DNA of 64,000 nucleotides from Hormiphora californensis (lineage: Eukaryota; Ctenophora; Tentaculata; Cydippida; Pleurobrachiidae). The position numbers were made by a program, and so were the translations under genes. Under the pieces are notes generated by a model. The model was given only the letters and a program-made list of their open reading frames with translations, had not been told where the DNA came from and did no database searches. Shown here in pieces: positions 31,409 to 43,500 of the stretch; position 1 is the first letter of the stretch; every line of letters starts with the position of its first letter. The DNA is taken from NCBI GenBank assembly GCA_020137815.1, contig CM035350.1, forward strand, positions 725,011-789,010, read 5' to 3'.

Positions 31409-34367
31409 ATGGATAATCTGGGTTCCCCGCCTCCCCTCGACTCTGAGGAGGATGAGGAGGAGGATTTTGGAAGGTTCGAGTCAGTCTTTGCATCCCATTC
31501 CATCGCTACAAAAGATGATAGTACAACAGGGGGTTTCGTTACCTCTTTCTCCCCGCCCCCATTAGGGGATAATAGCTGGTTTACTGAGCCCCCCGTGGTA
31601 GCACGGTCTACAGATGATGACGATATATTTGGTGTGAGAGGACCCCCTCCCCCTCTTGAATATAACTAGCTGACTCACCAGAGTTTGGAGAATTTCCCAA
31701 TTTGCCGCCCGGGTTCGGGGCCCTCCCGGAAGAGGACAGACGGGATAAGCCTGTTGATCTATTTGGAGGTTTTGAACACAGCAACGATGAGTTTGGGGGT
31801 TTTCCGGTTCCAAAAATAGAGCCAGATGCTGAAGACTCGGTTATTTCTAGTACTGAAGAAGAGGGTTCACCTGGCATTCAGCCAGAATCAAATTCATGTG
31901 CCTCTGAAATGTTCGAATCTACAAAAGATGAATTTGCCGATTTTGGAAAAGCTACACCTGAAAAAGACGAGTTTGCTGAATTTGGAATAGGTGGATCTGA
32001 AAAAGACGAGTTTGCCGATTTTGGAAAAGCTGAATCTGAAAAAGACGATAGTTTTGTTACGTTCGAGTCCCCGGAGTCTGAAACTAATTTCAGGATTAAA
32101 TCGATATCACCCAAAGAAGCGGAGGTTACTGACTTATGGGAAGCAGCAACAACTGCAGGGACCGATGATAAACCATTTGACACCCAGACCGCTAGCAAGG
32201 GTGTGTTCAGCTTTGATTCAGAGGATGAAAGAGATGTACCAACTCCACTGAAAACTGGTGAACAGGTGCCTGTATTTGGGAGTTTTGACTCTCCTGCTCC
32301 AGAAGAAGAGCCTGAGTTTGCAGCATTTTCCGAGGAAATAAAAGAAGAGCCTGAGTTTGCAGCATTTTCCGAGGAAAGAAAAGAAGAACCTGAGTTTGCA
32401 GCATTTTCCGAGGAAAGAAACGAAGAACCTGAGTTTGTAGCATTTTCCGAGGAAAGAAATGAAGAACCTGAGTTTGTAGCATTTTCCGAGGAAAGAAAAG
32501 AAGAACCCGAGTATGCAGCATTTTCCGAGGAAAGAAATGAAGAACCTGAGTTTGCAGCATTTTCCGATGAAAGAAAAGAAGAACCTGAGTTTGCAGCATT
32601 TTCCGAGGAAAGAAATGAAGAACCTGATTTTGCAGCATTTTCTGAGGAAATAAAAGAAGAACCTGAGTTTGCAGTATTTTCCGAGGAAAGAAAAGAAGAA
32701 CCTGAGTTTGCAGCATTTTCCGAGGAAAGAAAAGAAGAGCCTGAGTTTGTAGCATTTTCCGATGAAAGAAAAGAAGAACCCGAGTATGCAGCATTTTCCG
32801 AGGAAAGAAAAGAAGAGCCTGAGTTTGCAGCATTTTCCGAGGAAACAAAAGAAGCGGGCGAAGAGAATTTTGGTGATTTCTCCGACTTTCCTCAGCCTAC
32901 TACAACAGATAGTTTCGCAAGCTCTTTTCAATTCTCGGAAAGAGAAAGTTGTGAAGTTCACGAAAAGAACTCTAGAGTTGAAGGTGGTAATGGAGATTTA
33001 TCTGAGTTCCGGGAAGTTTCTGATGAGTTCGCTGAAATGGACAGCATTAATAGTGTGAATGGTGTTAATGAGACCACAGACCGTGATCTATCAGCACCCC
33101 AAGAAGGAGAGTTTGCTGATTTTTCTCAACCAGCAGCACAGAATGATGAGTCAGATGATGATTTCGCTGATTTCGCTCAGCCAACAGAAACTCCATTCAT
33201 GAAGCAAGATGACGATGATGATTTTGCAGACTTTGCTCAGCCTCTGCAGCAAGCAGATGATGATGATGATGACTTTGATGACTTTGCCGATTTCGCCCAA
33301 CCGTCTGTAGAAGCAACTGAACACATAACATCATCTGAGCGGTCAACAGACCCTGATAGTAACATCTCGACAGTGTCGCGAATTGAGGTAAAGACTTGCT
33401 GAAATTCTTCCTGAGTTCTTCATAGTCTGATCGTCTTAACAAAAACCATACAAGCTTATTATTATCACTCTCCCTTTCCCAGATATTCCCGGAGTGCTTC
33501 AAAGCTCTAAAAGAAGAAGAGGAACATGATACAGATGTAGCTCCACCCCTGGACGGGGGGTTGGTGTTAATGCGAACAGTTAGTGATGTGGACGCCCAGT
33601 TTGCAGTTGGTAGGGGCAAGTGGTTTCACACTGAGGCGTATGACAAGATGGTTAATGCACTGTGTTTGGGTAGTCTGCCCCAAAAGTCTTCTTCAGAAGA
33701 CCGAGTAAAGGTAAACAAAGAAATGAAATGAGATTTCTTAGGTTTCACACGTTGGTTTCGTATATTGGTGCCATACCCAATATCATAATATGCATATTAG
33801 ATTTGACTTCTGAGAAACCAAAAATGTAATGTGAAAATTGAGAAATAGAGTGATAGAGGGCGAGAAAAAAGAGAGAGAGAGAGAGCGAGACAGGAAAGAA
33901 GATAGACATGAGAGAGGTTTCTCTAATATTAATACTCAAAACAACCTCACCCTCCATAACCCCCCTTCAGAATCTAGAGGATGAGTTTGCAGTGTTTGGA
34001 AGCACCAGCCCAGTACCCGGTGATGGTGGCGGGGCAACACTTCTTCCTGAGGATCTGGCTACTGTGGAGGAAACTAGCACGGGGAAACCAAAACCGTTAG
34101 TGTATATTTCTACCGTTGTTAAGTTGGTTATTGTATCAGCCCATCCACTCCATCTCCCCCTCCCCTATCTCCCCAATAACAACCCTCCGACCCCTGGTTC
34201 TAATCACTAATAACAGCCCCTATTTTAGAGAGCATCACGCGAGTATAATGTCTGGATACTGCCGCGATAGGAAACATCAGCTCAGTGCAGAAGCTCAACT
34301 AATCGTGGATTCCCTGCCTGATTTATCATTCATGCTCTCTCCTGTCTTGATGTTTAGGGTGAAGTGA
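31409..34367 (+). CDS. AFTPH: Aftiphilin-like clathrin/AP adaptor accessory protein
   Basis: Five exons (31409-31631, 31682-33387, 33483-33710, 33971-34095, 34229-34367) sum to 2,421 bases, an exact 806-residue frame. Intron 1 is only 50 bases. The N-terminal half is acidic, with many aftiphilin-type ear-binding motifs (EFGEF, DEFGGF, DEFADFG, DDFADFAQP). Exon 2 also contains 14 copies of a 13-residue repeat of type EEPEFAAFSEERK. The C terminus SAEAQLIVDSLPDLSFM...VLMF matches the conserved end of aftiphilin, which identifies the gene. Aftiphilin acts with clathrin, AP-1 and gamma-synergin in traffic at the trans-Golgi network and endosomes; this is family knowledge. TAF1 ends ~500 bases upstream and DDX46 starts 325 bases downstream, all on the same strand. 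Confidence 0.85.
31682..31701 (+). other. Start of aftiphilin exon 2 after a 50-base intron
   Basis: The junction ATATTTG|GTGTGAG ... CACCAG|AGTTTGG restores IFEFGEF. The intron (31632-31681) contains in-frame stops, so it must be removed. Confidence 0.6.
32304..32851 (+). repeat. 39-bp coding minisatellite (14 copies) in aftiphilin
   Basis: Fourteen units encode EEPE(F/Y)(A/V)AFSEE(R/I)(K/N), differing by a few substitutions. The 39-base period keeps the frame. Each unit carries an acidic-phenylalanine core (EFAAF) similar to the FxxF ear-binding motifs elsewhere in the protein. Confidence 0.93.
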
Positions 34368-34691
34368 TGCGTTCCTCGCTCAGAAATGATATTAGGTTGA
34401 GAAAATGGGCTGTGTGAGTTTAACTTTATATATAGGGGTTTGAAAGTTTTAGTATTCAACAGACTCTTGATTTACTGGCCCAAACTCTTTCCTTCTAGTC
34501 TGCGAGTGCTACAACAGATTGTATATACGGAACTGAGTGGAAGTTAAATTGTTTGTTATTGTTTTCTTTCAGTTATGTGGTGAATTGTTATATTTTGAAT
34601 GTTGACACAATTTTACTAACTCCCCTGTCCAGTGCCGTCTGTCTCTCAGTTTATCTAATTATTAATTAACGCGTCAGTCATATAGCACAGA

Positions 34692-37488
34692 ATGGGCAAG
34701 ACAAAAGACAACAGTCCCTCTCCGGAGACGATACGAAAGAGATTGAAGAAAAAGCGACGAGACCAGCTCAAGGTAAAGTAGTAGTGCTATACCATTGTTC
34801 TTTGAGCTGAAATTGCCCCCAGTAATATATTACAGTGGTATTACTGCTATCCCCCTCTACTCCCACATGACCAGCACTCCATATATTTCCAGGAAAAAGA
34901 AGAGGAGCAGTTGGAGGAACTGAGGGGTATCAAGGAGAAGAAGAAGGAGAGGCAGTACAGAAAACGGGAAGAGTCAGACGATTCAGATTCAAGGGCCAAG
35001 GATAAGAAAAGGGACAAAAAGAAGTCTAAACGTGTCCTGTCTCCTTCGCCAGAAAAGAGGCGCCGTTCTCGAACACCACCCAGAAAGCAGAGATCAAGAA
35101 GTCGATCAGTAGGGAGAAGAAGGTCCCCTGCTAGAAGATCTATAACACCACCCCGCCGCAGAACACCCCCACGAAGACAATCAAGAAGTCCAGCCCGCCG
35201 GAGAACACCTCCAAGGAGATCTAGTAGGAGCCCGCCTAGGAGATCTAGTAGGAGCCCACCTAGGAGATCTAGTAGGAGCCCACCTAGAAGATCTAGTAGG
35301 AGCCCACCTAGGAGATCTAGTAGGAGCCCGCCAAGAAGACGTTCTAGGTCTCCTGCAAAGAGGAAGAGACGTTCCTCCTCCCCTCAGAGACGTGTTTCAC
35401 CTAAACGTAGAGATACCTCCCGGAAACACTCCAGAGAACGGCCCAAAAAGAAGAGATCCCGGTCCAGAAAACGAAGTAAAGAGCGACAGAGATCAAAAGA
35501 AAGAAAAGAGAAGTCTCCGCCAAAGAGGGCCAAATCACCAAAAAAGTAAGTACGTGGTGCACTTAAAATTCAGCACTTTTAGCACTTTAGCGTGACTTCA
35601 GGATGATGAGGCACTAAAGAGATCCCAGGTCAAAATTGTTGAAAAAGTGCTGGCAATGGGAATTTTGGGATTCAAAAAGTGCTGGAATTTTGCTATTGCA
35701 CGTTGACGTCAATAATGCCTCTCTTCCGCCGGTCGCGGAGCCAATTTCTCTAATAAACGTCCTAGGGTGTTCCGATTGGTCTATATTTACTCCCTATAAC
35801 CGTGGATGGTCCATAAATTGAGTTTTAGGGGGTGAAAGATGGGTGCTGGCATCCAGCAATGGGGCAGCAATGGATCAATTTTACAGAAAAAGTTACTGTG
35901 TCAATATGGCCTCTCTGTCACCGGTCGCGAGGCAAATTTCTCCAATAAACGTCCTAGGGTGTTCCAATTGGTCTATATTTACTCCCTATAACCGTGGATA
36001 ATCGATAAATAGAGTTTTAGGGGGTGCTGGCTGGGTGCTGGGATCCAGCAATGGGGCAGCAATGGATCAATTTTACAGAAAAAGTTACTGTGTCAATATG
36101 GCCTCTCTGTCACCGGTCGCGAGGCAAATTTCTTCAATAAACGTCCTAGGGTGTTCCAATTGGTCTATATTTACTCCCTATAACCGTGGATAGTCGATAA
36201 ATTGAGTCTTAGGGGGTGAAGAATGGGTACTGGCATCCAGCAATATGCAGCAATGAGACACGTTTACATTGCTGCCCCATTGCTGGATCCCAGCACCCAG
36301 CCAGCACCCCCTAAAACTCTATTTATCGACTATCCACGGTTATAGGGAGTAAATATAGACCAATTGGAACACCCTAGGACGTTTATTGGAGAAATTTGCC
36401 TCGCGACCGGTGGCAGAGAGGCTATATTGACATAGTAACTTTTTCTGTAAAATCGATCCATTGCTGCCCCATTGCTGGATGCCAGCACCCAGCCAGCACC
36501 CCCTAAGACTCAATATATCGACTACCCACGGTTATAAGGAGTAAATATAGACCAATTGGAACACCCTAGGACGTTTATTAGAGAAATTTGCTTCGCGACC
36601 GGTGGTAGAGAGGCCAATATATTGGCATAGTAAGTTTTTCTGTAAAATCGATCAAAAATAGCACCTAATGTCGACAATATATGGACCAATAGGAGCACGC
36701 CAGACTCAATTTAATTGTTCCCTCTTAAATTTCAAAATGTGCTGGGAGTTTACCAAAATGTGCTGGCAAGCGCATTGCTACATTGTCAACAATTTTGACC
36801 TGGGAAAGAGATGCAGATAAGGTTGCAGAACAAAGCTGTAATGCTTGCTGATATATATCATCCTACCTTTATTCGCTCTAACGTATAAACCACTAATTTC
36901 TGTGACCCCCTGTATTCACACTAACTTGATAATTGATAAAGTACTATGTACCCCTCAGGAAAAAGAATTCAGATGACTCAAGTGATAGTAGAGATAGTGA
37001 TACTGCTGACATCCTAGTGAAGGAGAGGAAGGCTGAGGTTAACAAATTCCAGTCGGAGATGGAGAAAGAGATGGAGAAGAGAAGAGAGAGGATAGAGGCG
37101 TGGAGAGCAGAGAGAAAGAAAGATGGCCCTTCAAATGGGCCTGAAACAAAGGAAGATAAGAAACAAGAGCCTGCAATGCCAGTAAGTTGTGAAATGTCTC
37201 CTAATACTGACAAGAACTAATAGACAGGGGGACCGACCACACCCACCGAGGAAGCTGCTGAACGCTTCTGAATCTCATGCCACCCACGTGGCGATATGTC
37301 AGAAACCACTCAAAATATACTAGGTATAGGGACATGATACTGACAATAAAATACTGAACCAAAATATTCAGTGCTTCGCGAATTTATGACACTTGACAGT
37401 AAACTGACTTGAAATACTGAGCACGTGCTTCAGCAAATTCGACGCCTTCGATGAGCTGTTTGAACCTTAGCCAACATCATAATCTCTA

Positions 37489-37569
<81 letters not shown>

Positions 37570-40500
37570 CCTCTCTCTTTCTCTCTCTCTCTCTATCTCC
37601 CCCATCACATGGTCCTTCCTCTAGCAAAAGATCTGGTCTCTAGAGGACGATGAAGAGGATGAGGATGAGGTACCTGTACCAGTAGTAGGGGAGGATGATG
37701 CTGACGCTGATGATGAGGGTGGCCCTTCAGCCCAGGTACAGTACCTCACCTCACACTTCACCACTCTGATTGTTACAACACTAGTTTTGAGGTCCTGAGA
37801 CCACCCAAATACGTGTATTCCTCCTCTCTCTCTCCACTCTCACCCTTACTTACTTCCTCCAGCCAACATCCAGAGAGATACCATGCCGTGGCGGCTCTGT
37901 GTCCTGGTATAGTGTTCACTACAATACATCCCTCATCCCCCCATGATTATAAGATCTCGGTTATTCCATTCCTTCTCAGGCACACACTTTATTAGATGGA
38001 CGAGAGAAGGGTGGAGCGAGATATACTGATCAGCAACTACTGGCGTGTATCCTGGTGGTGGTGGTGGCTCCTCTTCTTCAACACTGCTACATCCCCCCTC
38101 CCCTGATACCTCTCTCTAACACACACCCCTCTCCCTCAGGTAGAGGAGGATGGAGATGAGAGCGAGGTAGACCCACTAGACGCGTTCATGGAGGGTGTAT
38201 CTGCCAAGATAAAACAAGAGAGCAAGCAGACTAATGTTGTAAAGAAGATGAAGAAGATAGTCAAGGTAAGAACACTGTTCATATCTAACCAGTTCAGATA
38301 ATGACCCAACAGAGATGAACCTCCTATACACTGTGATATAGTTTTGTGTTTTTCTTTTCCATACTTATACCAACCTTTTATCCAGGGTAAGGAAGTTGAG
38401 GTGTCTGTTGCGACAAAGGTCCAAAAAGAGGAGAAACAGAAGGGAGATCTAATGGAGAACAATGCTGAGGCTATGGAATACTCCTCTGAGGATTTCTCTG
38501 ATGATAATCTGGAGGATCTTAACTACGCTGGATACAAAAACAAAAAACGAAGGGTAAGGCCAAGAGAGGGGGGGGGGAGGGTGTGGGACAGTGCTCGGCA
38601 CACTTTTGAGCAGTTTATGTTGTAGGGCGCGCGTACCTAAAACATAAAAAGTTGAAGTTTTCAGCTTTTGAAATTTGGCCCCGCGCGACCGTGGGAAAAT
38701 ATTGACACACAGGGTGCCATTCATTACACTGTCTCATAACAATTCATTTTTACAGGAATTGGAAGCCCCTGCCCATGGTACAATGAACTATGAAGAATTC
38801 AGGAAGGATTTCTATGTCGAGGTCCCTGAGCTTGCAAAGATATCGGAATCTGAACTAGCAGACATTCACGAGAATTTAGAGAACATGCAAATTAGAGGAA
38901 AGAATCCTCCAAAACCAATAAAATCGTGGATTCAGGCGGGTATCAGTATGAAGATACTGGGTATACTGAAGAAACATGGGATGGTAGCTCCTACACCCAT
39001 CCAAGCTATAGCCCTCCCATCAGCCATGTCTGGGAGGGATATAATAGGAATTGCAAAGACTGGGAGCGGTAAAACACTGGCCTTCCTACTGCCTATGTTC
39101 AGACATATAATGGACCAGAGACCCCTGGAATCGGACGAGGGACCCATCGCTCTTCTGATGTCCCCCACTAGAGAGCTGGCCCTGCAAACTTATAACGAGG
39201 CTAGGAAGTTTACCAAGGCATTGAAACTAAGGGTTGTGTGCGTGTATGGGGGTACTGGTATCAGTGAGCAGATTGCAGAACTGAAGAGGGGCTGTGAGAT
39301 TATAGTGTGTACACCAGGCAGGATGATTGACATGTTAACTGCTAACAATGGAAGGGTAACCAACTGTAAAAGGATAACTTATGTCGTGATAGATGAAGCT
39401 GATAGGATGTTTGACATGGGATTCGAGCCGCAGGTAATACACATTCCATTATCTCTCCTCTAATTGCATCTCTGTACCGATATATAGCAATGACCACATT
39501 TACCTTATTAACAAGTTTATAATGTCCCTACAGGTAAACAAGATTGTCAGCTGTATCAGGCCAGACCGACAGATGGTCATGTTCTCTGCTACCTTCCCCA
39601 GACAAATGGAAGCTCTTGCTAGAAAACTGCTGGCTAAACCTATCGAGGTGGGTAGTTGTAGGTTATACTGATAGTAGTCGTAGTCACTTTGTAAGTGTCA
39701 TCATATCTGTCATCTAAAGTTTCAGTATAGGATCCGATACTATAGGATGTGACTCGGCCTTCGAAAGGGCCCACTCACTGTCACGATTCACAGAGTGTGG
39801 TGTGAGCCACATAGGCATAGAGATTGAGATACCGATCTTTAGCTTTACTGTGTTATGTGAGCCGAGAGAGAAATGTGAGAGAGACTACAGTCTATGACAT
39901 GTGATCACATAACTATCTTGGATAATCCCCACTCTAACCCTATCAGATCACGACGGGAGGAAGGAGTGTTGTTAGTGCGGCTGTTGATCAGAATGTTATT
40001 GTTATTGAGGAAGATGACAAGTTCCACAAACTCATGGAGTTACTAGGACACTTTGGGGAGGGCCAGAGCCTCATATTCGTACATACCCAGCAGAAATGTG
40101 ACCAGATCTTAAAGGATCTGATGCTCGCCTCCTACAGTGTCATGTCACTTCACGGTGGTATGTTATCCTTCTTCTGTTTTACACGTCTTCTTCTTTATCC
40201 TATCCTGGTTCACCTTGCAACCCCCACTACCTTCCCATTCTAAACCCCTCAATCACCATTTCTAAACCACCTCCCCTGCAGGCATGGATCAGCATGATCG
40301 TGACAGTGTAATCTCTGATTTCAAGAAAGGAAATATCAGGGTTATGGTTGCTACAAGTGTGGCAGCTAGGGGTCTGGATGTTAAAGCCCTCAGACTGGTA
40401 GTTAACTACGACTGTCCCAATCACTACGAAGACTATGTCCATCGTGTGGGTAGGACTGGAAGGGCAGGGCTCAAGGGTACTGCCTATACATTTATCCAGC

Positions 40501-43500
40501 CTGACCAGCCAAGATATGCAGGGGATCTAGTGAATGCGATGGAGGCAAGTGGTGCCAGGGTACCTACAGAACTGGAGCTACTGTGGAAGGATTATGTAGA
40601 TGAGCAGAAGGAGATGGGTCTATCAGTGGAGAAGAACAAGGGATTCAGTGGTCGAGGGTTTAAATTTACTGAGGAGGAGACTATGATGTTTAGCGAGAAG
40701 AAGCAGTTACAAAAGTTCCAACTTGGTATGATATAACCACACTACCCGGATCATTTCTCTACTCATTACTATTAGACTTAAACTCTTCCATCACACTAAA
40801 CACTTCAACTCTCCCATCTCCACTACACCTCTCTTCCTCTGCCAGGTCTACAGGACAGTGACGAGGAGGACCTAATGTCACAGAAACAGGATGAGTTGGA
40901 GTGTGCTATTGAGGCTATCATGGGAGGGAAGGGGAAGCACAAACTAGCTCTAACTGAGAAAGCATCCACACCTCCCCCTCCCAAATTCGAATTGAGGAGA
41001 GGCAAAACAATTGAGGTAAGAGGTTAAAAGATAAAAGATAATAATACAGTTGAAAATCAGTTTCAGTCCTCATCTGCTCATCTAGAGCAAGACGAGGTGA
41101 TTGTCTATCTGCTCATCTAGAGCTATATATTGTTTTCTATACATGTTGTCCGTTCCTTTCCCCTTTCTCACACAGTACCTTATTACACCCCTCACTGCTG
41201 CTACTGGTCAGACTCATCTTCCTTTTGAAGGATAACTTCAGCCACTTCCTGAACTTCTGGTTGACAATGTAGTATACCCAGGGATTGGTGAGCATGTTGA
41301 GACATGCCACGTAGTTGTATATGTAGATCTCATTCCCGCCGTATCTAATGGAACTCCTGATCCCAAGAGGTAGGTAGGAGACTAGGAAGATGGAAGACAC
41401 GAGGACCACAATAGCAACACTTCTACTGGGTCGTTTAGCACTGGCCCTTCTAGCGCTGGCTAGCAGTATAGACAGTAGGAAGGTGTTGCATCCTATTAGA
41501 CCGATTATTGGGAGACCCATAGTTAGACCAAGAGATACCCTCCAGGCGATGGTAACAGACTGGTAGAAATATGATGTGCATATAAAACTCTCAGGTCTAA
41601 AGTAGTTAGCTAGCCCTGTAACATGAGGCAGGAAGCAGAGGTATAACGCTACTATAACAATCACTGCCACACCTCCCCACCGGGTCTTTGGCCCAAAGTT
41701 CCTTCTCGCGTCCTTGGGTTGTTTGAGTATCATAGCCCGGTAGACGGTTAGAGTAGTAGTTAGTAGGATCTCAACGTAGAGGGGGAGGTTGGAGAATGAC
41801 CCGACTAGCCAGCAGATAATAGAGCCCAGGGGCCAGTGCCCCACTATTAGGACAGCCAACATGGGGATATACTTGGTTATCACTAACAGGATATCCACCA
41901 CTGCTATCAGCTCTAGTAGGAAGGTGGTTGTGGCATCTAGCTTGAGGGCCTTGTACCGGAGAGAGCTGTACAGAACCACACTGTTACCTGGGGAGGAGGG
42001 GGTGTTAGCATGTTAACCCTGTGGTTTTACTGTGGTTATAGGAGCAGTGATCACACATGTCTACTTCATGGTATATAACAGGTAAGGGCGCGATCACACC
42101 AAGATCTTCGAAAGAATTCTTTCGAAGCACCAAACCCAATCACACCAAAAAGCTTCGTTTGGTTCTTGCACGCGGATGGCTGTTGTATACTTTTCACTGT
42201 CGTCAGAGTCAAAAACTAGCAATAGACATACGTGCGCAAGAACCAAACGAAGCTTTTTGGTGTGATTGGGTTTGGTGCTTCGAAAGAATTCTTTCGAAGA
42301 TCTTGGTGTGATCGCGCCCTAACACATGTCATGGTAGTACAGTACCCGCATCGTATCTCGCATCGTTTAGCCGTTATTTGCATATTTATGATACCTGTTT
42401 ACAAAAATTACAAAAATCCTGAGAAACTAGACTAAAAAACAAAGGAAATTTGTTTGGAACACCCGTGGCCTTTTGTCGATACTTGACGCTGCGTGAAATG
42501 CACCCTTCGTCAGAGCAAGACGAGGAAGAGTGAGAGAGAGAGTGTGCGTGACGTGTGTTAGAACTTGGAGAGATGGCACAACGATACCTAGTAGCTCAGA
42601 TTATGGGTGCATTTCACGCAGCGTCAAGTATCGACAAAAGGCCACGGGTGTTCCAAACAAATTTCCTTTGTTTTTTAGTCTAGTCACACATGTCTATTTC
42701 ATGGTATATAATAGGTAACACATGTCATGGTAGTACTCACCTGCTACCCCAAGGAAGACTATTAGGAAGTTGAGGGTGATGAGGATACCCATAGTTGCAT
42801 CAGATAGACCATGGTAGTCTGCTATACTGACATTAAACGTGCTTTCATTAACAGAGAATAGAGCCATGATGGAACTAGGGAGTGTTAGGTGTTAGTATAG
42901 TTTGTTAAAATCTAGTAACTAGGAATAATTTAGGGCACTACGACTAGTCAGCAGCAATAGTAGGCATGTGTTGTTGAAGGAATTCACAACTAACGCAATA
43001 TTAAAATATTTGGTATATATGGGTGCCGTGGAACATGTCAACATGTTGTACAGTGGTAGGGGAAGCTACATAGTTTCATGTAGCCTGATGTTGGCATGAG
43101 GCGGCCTGTATACCTCAACTGTATACTGCAGTAGTTGGCAGCCCTCGGAAGTGTACTAATTACAGCCTGTAATACTTCAAACAAAACATGCTATGAAAAG
43201 AGGTTGGGACAACAAGCAGACTAGACGTCACCATGAGCTGCGATCAATCTGATCAGATCTCTTCCAGATTTAGTTACCAAAATGCTAATTTTATTCACCC
43301 TTCTAGAAACGCTTTATAAATAGAAGTACCTATCTCTAGCGCAAAGAACTAAAGACTCATTTGCTGGATGTAAAAAGCTAGTCCATACCATCAGCATATT
43401 GAAAAGAGGTGAAGACAGCTGACGCTTTTTTCAAACACTTGCACTATGCAAGTATGCAATTATACATGTGGCTACGTTTTAGTTAGCCGTGCAATGAGAG

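Noticed and set aside
32207-32961. Minus-strand frames of 213 and 247 codons rich in CCKLRFF/MLQTQVL
   Set aside because: Antisense of the aftiphilin 39-bp repeat; composition is purely repeat-driven.
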